Origin: Tunturiibacter gelidiferens
GTDB lineage: Bacteria > Acidobacteriota > Terriglobia > Terriglobales > Acidobacteriaceae
NCBI RefSeq assembly: GCF_013410115.1
Contig: NZ_JACCCV010000001.1
Location: 2,824,933 to 2,888,932 of the forward strand
Reading direction: 5' to 3'
Length of the DNA: 64,000 bases
The translations under genes and the position numbers were made by a program. A model generated the notes under the pieces. That model worked only from the letters and a program-made list of their open reading frames with translations, searched no databases and was not told the DNA's origin. How positions within the stretch are numbered: position 1 is the first letter of the stretch; the number at the start of each line of letters is the position of its first letter. Below are positions 19,086-28,183 of the stretch, in pieces.

Positions 19086-22000
19086 GTGTTCCTCTTGCGC
19101 TTTTCAGATTTCTTCATCCATCGCGCTACCACCACCACTCTCTTGATCTCTGCCATCGCAGGTTTCGGCTTGCTCAGCTATCTCTCGCTTCCGGTCAGTA
19201 ACCTGCCCGAGGTCGATTACCCGACGATCCAGGTATCAGCGGCACTGCCCGGCGCCAACCCGGATTCCATGGCCGCTACCGTCGCGACGCCGCTCGAGAG
19301 CGAGTTCTCGCGCATTCCCGGCATTGAGAATATGACCTCCAGCAGCTTGGTCGGCGAGACGAACATTACGCTTCAGTTCGCCCTTAGCCGCAGTGCCGAT
19401 GCGGCCGCGCAAGACGTTCAGGCCGCCATCTCCCGCGCCGCGGGCAGCCTCCCTGCGGGCATGCCGGAACCGCCCTCCTACTCCAAGGTCAACCCCGCGG
19501 ATGATCCCATCATCTGGCTCGAAATGCACTCACAGACGATGTCGTTTGAGGATTTTTCGCGCTATGCCACACAGATCGTTTCTAAGCAGATCTCCATGGT
19601 GAACGGAGTTTCGCAGGTCGAAGTGTACGGACCCGAGCGCCCAGCGATCCGCGTCCAGGTCGATCCTGCACGTCTCGCGGCCTACAGCCTTGATCTCGAG
19701 CAAATCCGCACCGCGCTTACCAACAACAGTGCAAGTCTTCCCACAGGCACGCTCTATGGTAAAGCTAGGGACTACTCTCTGCAGGCGAACAGCCAACTCA
19801 CCACGGCCGATCAATTCTCGGATCTGGTGGTCGCTTATCGTAATGAGCTTCCGCTGCGTCTCAGCCAGATTGCCCACGTCCTGAACAGCTCCAGCAATGA
19901 CAAGCGCACCTTCTGGATCAACGGACAGCGCAGTGTGATCCTCGCTGTACGCAAACAACCCGGTGCGAACACAATCGAAGTCGCGGATCGGGTGAAGGCC
20001 GCGGTCCAGACTCTGCGCGACGTTTTACCTCCCGGTGTAGCGTTCGGCAAAGTCGCCGACAACGCCGACATCGTCCGCGGCTCCATCGCAGAGGTCAACC
20101 ATACGCTCGTCCTCACCATCGTGCTCGTCGTGCTGGTCATCTTTGCCTTCCTTGGGACGCTCTCTTCGACGCTCATCGCCAGCGCCACCATTCCGGTCTC
20201 GATCTTCGGCTCCTTCATCGCCATGCATCTACTTGGCTATACCGTGGACATGTTCTCCATGATGGCCATCACGCTTTCGGTGGGCTTTGTCGTCGACGAC
20301 GCCATCGTGATGCTCGAGAATATCGTCCGTCATCGTGAGATGGGTAAGTCTCGTCTGGACGCCGCGGTCAACGGCGCCGCTGAGGTAGGCTTCACGATCC
20401 TCTCGATGACTCTTTCGCTTGTCGCAGTCTTTCTTCCGATTCTCTTCCTCAACGGCGTACTCGGACGGCTTCTTCGTGAGTTCGCCGTCACCATCTCGGT
20501 CTCCATCCTGCTCTCTGGCTTCTCAGCGCTTACCCTCACCCCAATGCTCTGCAGCAGGTTTCTCAGCGAGCGCGTTCATGGTGACAACTGGTTCCTTCGC
20601 CGGACGGAGGGTATCCATGCCGCACTCAAGAGGGGCTATCAGCGTTCACTCGATTTTGTTCTGCGCCATCCACGAGCGACGATCGTCGCCAGCATCGTGA
20701 TGACAGCAACCACCGTCGCGTTGTTCGCAATCGTGCCCAAAAGCTTTATGCCTGCTGTCGATACCGGTGGATTCTCCGGAAGCATGGAAGCCTCGCAAGA
20801 CAGCTCCTTCGCCCAGATGATCTCCTACGGCGAACAGGTCAACAAAGCACTCGCTGCGGTTCCATGGATGGAAAGCAACTTATCGGGTGTTTTCTCACAG
20901 AATGGAGGCTGGCTCTGGGTCAATCTCCGTCAGGACCGCCGACGTCCAAACGTCAAGGTCATCATCGCCGACCTCCAGAAACAGCTCGACCGCATACCCG
21001 GGCTCAAGGTTTATCTCCGCCAGCCCGACTTCGTCGACCTCGGACAGACTGAATCCCGGTCCCAGTACTCGGCTGCACTTCGGAGCCCCGACGCTGACGA
21101 GCTTTACCGCTGGGCCCCTCGCCTCAAGAGCAAGCTGGACTCTCTTCCCGAACTTGCTAATGTTTCGACGGACCTGCAGATGAGCGCGCCGCGCGTCAAC
21201 GTCGACATCCGCCGAGATCTTGCAATGTCTCTCAACGTCGACCCTGAGAAGATTGCCAACACCCTCTACGATGCCTTCGGAAACCGCCGCGCCAACACCA
21301 TCACTGTCGCATCGCAGCAGTACGATGTCATCCTCGAGGTCGCCCAGCAGTATCAGCGAGACCCTGAGACGATTGGTAGTATCTATCTCGCATCCAATAC
21401 GGGCAGCCTCGTTCCTCTCTCGGCCGTCACTACACTCAGCCAGACCGTCGCTCCGCTGACAGTCAATCATCTCGGGCAGTTTCCAGCCGTCACGTTTCAC
21501 TTCGATCTCAAGCCCGGCATCTCGCTCGATAAGGCCACATTCGAGGTGCGTCGAGCTGCAACCGAACTTGGCATTCCCGCCAGTATGAACTTCACCTTTC
21601 AGGGGACCGCGGCACAGTTCCAGGGCTCCCTGAAAGGTCTTGGACTCCTGCTCATAATCGCGGTGATGGTCATCTATCTCGTCCTCGGTGTTCTCTATGA
21701 GAGTTTCATTCACCCCATCTCGATCCTCTCTGGTCTTCCCGCAGCCGCTATTGGTGCGCTTCTCACGTTGCTGCTCGTCGGCCAGGATCTCAACCTCTAC
21801 TCATTCCTCGGCATCATCCTCCTGATAGGCATTGTCAAAAAGAACGCAATCATGATTGTCGATTTCGCCATCGACGCCGAGCGCAATCTAGGTATGACGC
21901 CTGAGCAGGCCGTCTACCGAGGTTGTCTCCAGCGCTTCCGCCCCATCATGATGACGACCATGGCAGCGCTACTGGGCGCGGCTCCAATCGCATTGGGCCA

Positions 22001-22190
22001 AGGCATCGGGGGTGAAGCCCGCCGCCCGCTTGGTATTGCAGTATGCGGTGGTCTTCTGCTTTCACAGACCGTAACCCTATATGTGACACCAGTGATCTAT
22101 CTCTTTCTGCACCGTCTCCAACGGGGGAGACTCCAGAAAATTACCGGCGGAGAAGCCGTTCCATCGACTGAATCTCTAAGCGTCAGTTGA
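19086..22190 (+). CDS. RND-family efflux pump, inner-membrane permease (AcrB/MdtB-like)
   Basis: This is a proton-driven trimeric exporter of about 1034 residues, the normal length for HAE1-type RND pumps. The first helix and the conserved LPEVDYPTIQV porter start are present. So are the duplicated 12-helix layout with two large periplasmic loops, and the family motif in helix 4 (FVVDDAIVMLENIVRH), whose Asp pair carries protons. Near the end are GIVKKNAIMIVDFA and RFRPIMMTTMAALLG. It starts with GTG behind a GCGAG sequence, 48 bases after the adaptor. Substrates such as drugs or lipophilic compounds cannot be told from sequence. It is divergent from a LytS/LytTR pair. Confidence 0.93.
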   Translation: MFLLRFSDFFIHRATTTTLLISAIAGFGLLSYLSLPVSNLPEVDYPTIQVSAALPGANPDSMAATVATPLESEFSRIPGIENMTSSSLVGETNITLQFALSRSADAAAQDVQAAISRAAGSLPAGMPEPPSYSKVNPADDPIIWLEMHSQTMSFEDFSRYATQIVSKQISMVNGVSQVEVYGPERPAIRVQVDPARLAAYSLDLEQIRTALTNNSASLPTGTLYGKARDYSLQANSQLTTADQFSDLVVAYRNELPLRLSQIAHVLNSSSNDKRTFWINGQRSVILAVRKQPGANTIEVADRVKAAVQTLRDVLPPGVAFGKVADNADIVRGSIAEVNHTLVLTIVLVVLVIFAFLGTLSSTLIASATIPVSIFGSFIAMHLLGYTVDMFSMMAITLSVGFVVDDAIVMLENIVRHREMGKSRLDAAVNGAAEVGFTILSMTLSLVAVFLPILFLNGVLGRLLREFAVTISVSILLSGFSALTLTPMLCSRFLSERVHGDNWFLRRTEGIHAALKRGYQRSLDFVLRHPRATIVASIVMTATTVALFAIVPKSFMPAVDTGGFSGSMEASQDSSFAQMISYGEQVNKALAAVPWMESNLSGVFSQNGGWLWVNLRQDRRRPNVKVIIADLQKQLDRIPGLKVYLRQPDFVDLGQTESRSQYSAALRSPDADELYRWAPRLKSKLDSLPELANVSTDLQMSAPRVNVDIRRDLAMSLNVDPEKIANTLYDAFGNRRANTITVASQQYDVILEVAQQYQRDPETIGSIYLASNTGSLVPLSAVTTLSQTVAPLTVNHLGQFPAVTFHFDLKPGISLDKATFEVRRAATELGIPASMNFTFQGTAAQFQGSLKGLGLLLIIAVMVIYLVLGVLYESFIHPISILSGLPAAAIGALLTLLLVGQDLNLYSFLGIILLIGIVKKNAIMIVDFAIDAERNLGMTPEQAVYRGCLQRFRPIMMTTMAALLGAAPIALGQGIGGEARRPLGIAVCGGLLLSQTVTLYVTPVIYLFLHRLQRGRLQKITGGEAVPSTESLSVS

Positions 22191-22672
22191 AACTCCCTAT
22201 TCAGTTTCAGACACGGCTAAGATGGAACATGCAACCAAACCAACGTTTCCTTTCGGGTCTTCCAACTTAACTATCAGACGGAGGGGGTATGTCATTGGCG
22301 GTTCGAAGAAGCTGGAACCGTCGACGCGGACGTGGACAATGCACCCCTTAGACCGGATAGACTGTGACCGTATGTGACGCAGCAAATCTCAACTAACGAT
22401 CCATCGCCGAGTCCCTCAGCGAGAACCGATTAGTACCGATATGTCAGCTTCTCGTCAGTGATCGATTAATGACGCGAAGCGCGTTTGTCGGGACATATCA
22501 CACAAGGCGAATCGTTGTCCCTCCTGGGAGCAAAACCTGTCTCCCGCCCGTTGCCGATCCCACCGTCAGCTCACGGCTCCTTTGTCAACCCGTCTACACT
22601 ACCAGTGGCGGCCAACCCCGCCGGACATCCTCCGGCCCGGCCCGCCCCGGAACACCCAAGGACCACCCACCC

Positions 22673-23419
22673 ATGCCGCAGCCCCTACCCACCGGCGTTT
22701 CCACTCTTACCGCTCCCCACTTCTATATCACCGGCCGCCAGCCGCTCCGTCCCGGAGCCATTCTGCTCGCTACCGTAGCCGCCGTCGCGACGCTCTCTTC
22801 GGTCCTCTATGCTCTGGGTCACACCGAACATGAACATTTCATCTCCGGCAGCTCCAGCGCTGCCCGTTCCGCCGCCACCACATCCGGAGCCGCCTCGGCT
22901 GCCGACGAGAAAGACGATCCATCCCAGATCGACACCATCGTCCTCGGTGATCCTGCCGATGCTCCTGTGCCAGCCCGCCGGGGAGACCACGTCAGCAACG
23001 TTCACCCCACCATCCTCGTTCACCTACCCCGCTTTGGCGACCAGGTGGGTCTCATCCCCGACACCCCCGCTGGCCGCCTCCTCTACGGCTGGCTCGCCGC
23101 CTTCAACCAGGCTAGCTACCCCGCGCTTGGCAACGCTCTGCCCAATGTCGCGCTCGTCTCCGCGACCACTGCACAGATCGAGCTCCGGCAGCGAACCGGC
23201 GGCTTCAACCTCCTCTCTGCCAAGGAGGTCCAGCCCGGCGTCCTTGTCTTCCGACTCCGCGATCAGACCCCTTCGGCGATCGAGGCCCTCGGCACCCTCC
23301 AGGTGAGTCCGAACTCCGGCCCCGCCGCCATCGCGAGCTTCAGCCTCCGCGCCGTTCCCTCACTCCGCCAGGACGCCACCGCGGGGACTGCCACACTCTC
23401 GGAAGCCTCACCGCGATGA
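22673..23419 (+). CDS. Membrane-anchored protein of unknown function with a peptidase-associated-like domain
   Basis: From the ATG at 22673 (AAGGA about 10 bases upstream) the product has 248 residues. A single membrane segment lies at about 28-47 (ILLATVAAVATLSSVLYALG). An Ala/Ser-rich linker follows, then a globular C-terminal part at about 125-235. That part has GRLLYGWLAAFNQ, RTGGFNLLSAKEV and IASFSLRAVP. From memory this resembles a small domain that often precedes S41 peptidase or beta-lactamase domains in Acidobacteria, but here it stands alone. The frame is open from 22469, but the extra 68 residues are Pro/Arg-rich and look non-coding. No function can be given. Confidence 0.6.
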   Translation: MPQPLPTGVSTLTAPHFYITGRQPLRPGAILLATVAAVATLSSVLYALGHTEHEHFISGSSSAARSAATTSGAASAADEKDDPSQIDTIVLGDPADAPVPARRGDHVSNVHPTILVHLPRFGDQVGLIPDTPAGRLLYGWLAAFNQASYPALGNALPNVALVSATTAQIELRQRTGGFNLLSAKEVQPGVLVFRLRDQTPSAIEALGTLQVSPNSGPAAIASFSLRAVPSLRQDATAGTATLSEASPR

Positions 23420-23556
23420 GCCGACAATCGCCCGCGCAAGCTCGACCTCTAGACCTGCTACACGCGAACATCATGGTATCGGACGAAACCACCGAACCCT
23501 ATGTGCGAACATCCTTTTGAGTGCGAAGCATCATAGGCCTGTTCCGCAGCCTTTGC

Positions 23557-23578
23557 GTTTGCGCCAAAAGGCGCAAAC
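23557..23578. repeat. Perfect 9-bp hairpin with AAAA loop
   Basis: GTTTGCGCC and GGCGCAAAC form an exact inverted repeat around AAAA. No T-run follows on either strand, so it is not a standard intrinsic terminator. It lies between the unknown membrane protein and tRNA-Ser, and could be a REP-like element or the end hairpin of the upstream transcript. The rest of the 23420-23806 gap shows no gene. Confidence 0.5.
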
Positions 23579-23806
23579 ACTTCCTGAATGGTCCTCGCAC
23601 GAGAAATGCCCGTGTCCATGCTTCCCTACGGTGATTTCCGTTGTACCACTCGAGTGCCATCACTTTCGTTCTAGGAATCATCAGAGCGCCATCAGCGAGT
23701 CTGAGATTCCATGATACCTAGCGAGACTATCGTGGACTACATCGCGTTGATTGTGTTGGGTTTTGAGAGCCTTCAAGGCCATCTTGGACTAGATGAGATC
23801 AGTCTA

Positions 23807-23894
23807 TGGCGGAGAGACAGGGATTCGAACCCTGGATACCTTGCGGTATACACGCTTTCCAAGCGTGCGCCTTCAGCCACTCGGCCATCTCTCC
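23807..23894 (-). tRNA. tRNA-Ser (anticodon GGA)
   Basis: Read on the minus strand, the 88-base gene folds as a class II tRNA. The acceptor stem GGAGAGA pairs with TCTCTCC. The D arm is GCCGAGTGGCTGAAGGC. The anticodon stem-loop CGCTTGGAAAGCG gives anticodon GGA. A long variable arm (TACCGCAAGGTA) is present, and the T arm is CAGGGTTCGAATCCCTG. The discriminator G and an encoded CCA close the gene. It decodes UCC and UCU serine codons. No integrase or duplicated 3' end is visible nearby, so there is no sign of use as an attachment site. Confidence 0.97.
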
Positions 23895-23964
23895 GCAGTA
23901 TTGCGGGCCTTTTTGAATCTAACACAACTTGAAGGCTTCCGATGCCCGGCACATCCACTTACCC

Positions 23965-25743
23965 TTATGGAGTCTGGGCAATTACGTTCTGTTTTACGGT
24001 TGCAGACGGCTTCAGCTCCATCGGCACGCCTTGCGTCAGATAGCGGCGCAGCGTAGATCGATCTCCCAAGTTGATCTGCCACCCACGATCGATGGCTAAC
24101 AAAATGTATTTGCCCGGGATTACGTTATCGATGTCGAAACTCCCATCTGTATTCGTCTGGTCCTGACGCAAAAAACCAATGGAGTCAGGCTCTTCAATCG
24201 TGATAGGAACCAGCAGGACCATTGCTGCCATCACAGGTTTTCCTTCAAGCGTCGCGATTCCGCTCAGGTTAGTACGGCCATTCGCAACATGCACCGTAAG
24301 TGTCGTCTCACCCGCAGGCACCGTCACATACCGTCCCGAGACGTCGGCTCCCTTGGTGGTTAATCCAATCAGATAGACGTTCGGTCCTCCCTGCAAAACA
24401 ACTTCGTAGCGCCCTGGAGGAACCTCAAGGGTGCGGTCTGTGGTTGGTTCTTTCGAGACGCGTCGGCCTGCAAACCGGCCTTCATTGCCCATGGAAGAGA
24501 ACGTCCCATGCTGCGTATCAGTATCGATCAGGTTGACGCGAAGCCCACCGCCGCGTCGGTTGCCTGACTCTTCGGCAGTCCCACCAGTAAACCCATCGAT
24601 GTGCATCGTAATTCTTGCGATATCGCTCGCCGGAGCACCGAGATCGAGTGTTCGAACAGAGTTGGCCTTCACGTCGACCATCGTGGAGCGCGCCTCCTCG
24701 CCTGGCATCAAAAGCCGCACCTGGTACAGCCCTGGCGTTAACCCGCTAACATCAAATTCTCCTTGTGGGTCTCGACGGGTCGTAACCGAAATTGCGCGGG
24801 GGCCGTTTGAACCCGGAGTAATCTCTTCCACCATCGGAAATGCTTGTCCTTGGCGACCGTTGACCGCCCCCGACCCAACAGTTCCTGTTGGTGGAATGAT
24901 CTTCAGATGGATCGAGGGGATCGGAACCAGATGAAAGTCTGCCTGACGTGTATCACCGGCATGGAGAACAATCGTCTCAGAGGTCGAAACGTCGCTGCTT
25001 CCTGGAAACCAGGTTGGCGGATATGCGACGTCGAAAGACGGATCGAGCGGCGGTTCGTCATCAACCGATGATCCACTTTGCTGCGTGGCCTCAGCGTACC
25101 AGGGATGCGCCCGAACCATCAGGCGATAGCTTCCAGGCGACAGATTCGCCAACTCATACATGCCACGATCATCGGTTCTAGCGTTCGCTCCCGCGCTTCC
25201 GTTAGCTGGCGGACCTCCTGGACTTGGCGGTGGCACCAGGGAAAGAGAGATCTGTGCGTCTCTCACTGGCTCCCCGGCTTCATCCAGAACGAGGCCCTTG
25301 ATGCTGGCCTCGGGACTGAGCGTGAAGCGTATATCGATCGTCGGCGAATCGGCTGTCAGTACAACCGACGATGAAAAGGCACCGTGTTCTTCAAAAGACT
25401 GCGTAACGTAGCCGCGAGCACTCGCCATCAGGTTCCACGCTCCCGCCGAAGGTACCGGAATCGAGAAGCGACCATGGTCATCGGCCGCAAAACTGTCAGT
25501 CGAGGCAGGGAAGCGGCGATTCCCGAAGCTCCCATGCACCTCGAGCTTCGGTGTCAGCCTACAGTGAGGAACTGGGCTCTCATCAATACTGCTGACAACG
25601 ATACCGGTGATCGCATAATGTGTAACGACTATACTGTGCTTCATCTCCGGTTTCGTCTGCGCTCGAGTTTGTGCCCGTACCATCTCTCCGCACAAAGCTC
25701 CGGCAAAGAGCAGCGACAGAGGCCCAACAAGACTCCATCTCAT
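23965..25743 (-). CDS. Secreted carboxypeptidase-regulatory (CnaB-like) repeat protein
   Basis: This 592-residue secreted or periplasmic protein has a signal peptide (cleavage after about residue 24, EMVRAQT). It is built from several beta-sandwich carboxypeptidase-regulatory-like modules. Each is marked by a turn of the type G-x-(F/Y)-x-(L/I)-x-x-(L/V)-x-P-G-x-Y: DDRGMYELANLSPGSYRL, QGEFDVSGLTPGLYQV and DGSFDIDNVIPGKYIL. Such proteins are abundant in Acidobacteria; their function is unknown, perhaps adhesion or surface structure. The ATG overlaps the stop codon of the upstream paralogue by 4 bases (ATGA), so the two are translated in coupling. The gene ends 71 bases from tRNA-Ser. Confidence 0.75.
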   Translation of the reverse strand: MRWSLVGPLSLLFAGALCGEMVRAQTRAQTKPEMKHSIVVTHYAITGIVVSSIDESPVPHCRLTPKLEVHGSFGNRRFPASTDSFAADDHGRFSIPVPSAGAWNLMASARGYVTQSFEEHGAFSSSVVLTADSPTIDIRFTLSPEASIKGLVLDEAGEPVRDAQISLSLVPPPSPGGPPANGSAGANARTDDRGMYELANLSPGSYRLMVRAHPWYAEATQQSGSSVDDEPPLDPSFDVAYPPTWFPGSSDVSTSETIVLHAGDTRQADFHLVPIPSIHLKIIPPTGTVGSGAVNGRQGQAFPMVEEITPGSNGPRAISVTTRRDPQGEFDVSGLTPGLYQVRLLMPGEEARSTMVDVKANSVRTLDLGAPASDIARITMHIDGFTGGTAEESGNRRGGGLRVNLIDTDTQHGTFSSMGNEGRFAGRRVSKEPTTDRTLEVPPGRYEVVLQGGPNVYLIGLTTKGADVSGRYVTVPAGETTLTVHVANGRTNLSGIATLEGKPVMAAMVLLVPITIEEPDSIGFLRQDQTNTDGSFDIDNVIPGKYILLAIDRGWQINLGDRSTLRRYLTQGVPMELKPSATVKQNVIAQTP

Positions 25744-27371
25744 GGAATCGCCTCAGTCGCCGGCACGACATCAAGGTTCAACGTGGATTTATCGCCGGCA
25801 TTGACCGTAACCGATTGCACGTGATCACCAAACGGCGTCAGGCTCTCGGGATCACGGTAGTCGGCCGAGTGCCGTCGCGGAAATGCAATAGCCTGATAAC
25901 TCCCGGGCGGGAGATGAGAAAAACTGTAGCTGCCTGTCGAACTGCTGCGGGTACTGTACTCCACCTGTGCGCTTGGGCCTCTCGGAATCACACACACCCA
26001 ACTAGCCACAGGGGCGCCGTCGAGGTGCACCGTTCCCTGCAAAGCCCCTGTCTGATTGCTGACTAGAACGCGTATCGGAGTGCCGGAGGCTCCCGGCGCT
26101 ACGACCAGTTCCTGTTCCAGCAGATCAGAGTCGCCATAGCTGGCAGACTTGATATACCAGGCGCCGCTATTGCGCCCCGCCAACCGATAACTGCCTGGAG
26201 GAGCCGAGAAGAAGAAGGCCTGATTAGCCCGGGGAGACAACCCCAGACTCGCGTACCCGCCGTCCAGATCAGTCTGCCCGCTTTGCAGGCTGAGGCCTAG
26301 CTGCTGCAGTCCAGGCGGAGTTATGTCGGACGAAGAAGATTCATCGATCAACAGCTCCACCGGAATAGACGGCACAGGCGAGAACCGCAGAACCACCCCA
26401 GAGATATCGTGATCCGGAACCGTAACCGTTGTCTCCGCCATCTCGGCACTATCTATATCGGCCACCGTTCGGACCGTCAACGCATAGGTTCCCTGAGGAA
26501 GCTGTATCTTCCTCTCGCCGCCATTCTCCAGCATCGAGTTGACCTGCAACGCGTCTCCATCGCTGGCGCGGGCAGAGACCCTCATGAAACCTCGATCGGC
26601 CGAAGATTGCGAGATTCCGACGGTACGGATCGGACTGACTGTTGGCCTCAGCTCAAAAGTTTGTTCTTCTCCACTGTGAATCCGAACTAACGGTGAAGCG
26701 TTACTTGTGCTTCCACTCGGAACTGCAACTGCAAGCACAGCTTCGGCAATGGGCGTATTTAGTAGAGAGTAGTGCGTTTGCACTCGATATTCGCCTGCTG
26801 GAACAGGAATTCGGAAACGTCCATATGAGTCTGTTTGGCGCTGATCAACGGGAATCCAACGACGCCCCAAATCGTCGTACACACTTCTGATCGCATTCAC
26901 CGAAATACCTGGAAGCGGGGTTCCATCGGGAGCCAGCACTACGCCGGTGAGCAGTGCTTCCGGAAAGATTCGAAGTTCAAGCGGTGCGGCTAGTTGGCTG
27001 GACTGGAGATAGAGATTACCGGCATCGCCATACTCCGCGCTGGCATAAAATCCGGGCTTGGTAACCAGAATGTTGACGCTGCTTTCTTTGTTCTGTTCGA
27101 ACCGAAACCTGCCCTCGCTATCGGTTAGTACTGCCCGGTTGTTCAACCGAACCAGCGCTCTCCGAACCGGTTGGTCGGTGGCAGCATTTATCACCGTCCC
27201 GGAGACCAGGTCGGGAGCCCCTGAACTCGCAATCGACGTGCCTGCTCCTGCGGTGCCGCCAATCTGGGCGGGACAACGCATCTGCTGACCCAGCAGAGTA
27301 CAAACCAGAATCACAAAAAAAGGTATCGAATCGTTGCGTCGAACGCTGCAGACGATTCGGTTTGTGTACAC
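25740..27371 (-). CDS. Secreted carboxypeptidase-regulatory (CnaB-like) repeat protein, first of a coupled pair
   Basis: This 543-residue secreted protein has a GTG start followed by a hydrophobic signal (IPFFVILVCTLLGQQMRCPAQ). A first CnaB-like module (about 55-140) contains the marks VSGTVINAATDQPVRRALVR and DSEGRFRFEQ. Further modules follow (DSYGRFRIPVPAGEYRV; SPPGSYRLAGR; STGSYSFSHLPPGSYQAIAF). It shares module structure and reading direction with the next gene, which starts inside its stop codon. The two are probably paralogues from a tandem duplication. The role is unknown. An ATG-based alternative start would lose the signal peptide, so the GTG is kept. Confidence 0.72.
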   Translation of the reverse strand: MYTNRIVCSVRRNDSIPFFVILVCTLLGQQMRCPAQIGGTAGAGTSIASSGAPDLVSGTVINAATDQPVRRALVRLNNRAVLTDSEGRFRFEQNKESSVNILVTKPGFYASAEYGDAGNLYLQSSQLAAPLELRIFPEALLTGVVLAPDGTPLPGISVNAIRSVYDDLGRRWIPVDQRQTDSYGRFRIPVPAGEYRVQTHYSLLNTPIAEAVLAVAVPSGSTSNASPLVRIHSGEEQTFELRPTVSPIRTVGISQSSADRGFMRVSARASDGDALQVNSMLENGGERKIQLPQGTYALTVRTVADIDSAEMAETTVTVPDHDISGVVLRFSPVPSIPVELLIDESSSSDITPPGLQQLGLSLQSGQTDLDGGYASLGLSPRANQAFFFSAPPGSYRLAGRNSGAWYIKSASYGDSDLLEQELVVAPGASGTPIRVLVSNQTGALQGTVHLDGAPVASWVCVIPRGPSAQVEYSTRSSSTGSYSFSHLPPGSYQAIAFPRRHSADYRDPESLTPFGDHVQSVTVNAGDKSTLNLDVVPATEAIP

Positions 27372-27559
27372 GAAGCGGCACCTCGCCAGAAATAAGACGT
27401 CTCAGATTCAGATTAGTGAGAACAGAATACTTCTGCCGAACCCGTGCCCCAATCTAAACCATCCAGTCCCGATGCACGCAACCATCGAGTCCTGGCGCTA
27501 GCCAAAGTTTTTGGATTCTGCTGTAGGCAGATCGAAACAAATCCGACGTCTTAGTTTGT

Positions 27560-27865
27560 CTACGTTTTTTCGGACTCGACTTGAGAGTTCGCATCGCTCC
27601 GTGAAAGCGATTCCAGCAGATGCTTGGTATACAAACCACTTGCTACGAACTTAGCTCTATCCCTGATCATCATGAGGAGGACCTGTTCACCGTCTTTATC
27701 GATGCACGTAACCTCGTCGAGATCAACAACACGGTTCAAAGTTGGTCGACGATCTCGATTGGCGCGCCAACTTGCTATCAGTTCCTCCAGAAACGATGCT
27801 GTCAGCCGACCTTGAAGCACCCACCGCTGCTCCGACTTGTCCTCGGTCATCGTGATTCGTAACAT
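27560..27865 (-). CDS. STAS-domain protein (anti-sigma antagonist-like)
   Basis: This small 101-residue protein has a STAS-like pattern: LQGRLTASFLEELIASW at the first strand and helix, VVDLDEVTCIDKDGEQVLLMMI as the central strand and loop, and FVASGLYTKHLLESL at the end. In classical SpoIIAA-type antagonists a Ser/Thr in the D-x-S/T-G loop is phosphorylated. Here the loop reads IDKDG, so the usual phospho-site is replaced by Lys-Asp and a switch function is uncertain. AAGGA lies about 8 bases before the ATG. No anti-sigma kinase is adjacent. A sigma-54-like promoter sequence lies upstream at 28158-28174 in the same direction. Confidence 0.7.
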   Translation of the reverse strand: MLRITMTEDKSEQRWVLQGRLTASFLEELIASWRANRDRRPTLNRVVDLDEVTCIDKDGEQVLLMMIRDRAKFVASGLYTKHLLESLSRSDANSQVESEKT

Positions 27866-28141
27866 CTTGCTCGTCCTTACAATCCGATGTGTCGGTGAGT
27901 GTCTTCCAGATTCACTACATCACTGATTCTCCCATCCGGATCGCATGCTCAAGAGTCGGCGACGTCCCGACACACCTAATCCCCGGCCTCGCAGGGTATA
28001 CCTGGCATCTCTCTCTGCAAGCAATCCGCATACCTAAAATGCGACCAGTCTATTGATGTTGGTAGTTGAGGCGATTAGTAATAAATCGATGTGCCGAACA
28101 CTGTCGGGTAGATGCCGATAAGTTGGCAGGATGCCAGATCG

Positions 28142-28174
28142 TTGGCACGTTTCTCACCGCTTCTTTCGTGCCAA
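28142..28174 (-). promoter_or_regulatory. TTGGCACG inverted repeat that includes a sigma-54-like -24/-12 element
   Basis: TTGGCACG (28142-28149) and CGTGCCAA (28167-28174) are exact inverted 8-mers 17 bases apart, just past the stop codon of the activator gene. Read on the minus strand from 28174, the sequence TTGGCACG-AAAG-AAGC has a perfect -24 box and GC at the -12 position with the right 12-base GG-to-GC spacing; only the TT of TTGC is replaced by AA. It points toward the STAS gene about 290 bases away. It could instead be a terminator stem, although no T-run follows. Confidence 0.4.
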
Positions 28175-28183
28175 ACTTAAGTT

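Noticed and set aside
23807..23894. tRNA-Ser as a genomic-island attachment site
   Set aside because: No integrase gene, no repeated copy of the tRNA 3' end and no change of gene type across it were seen.
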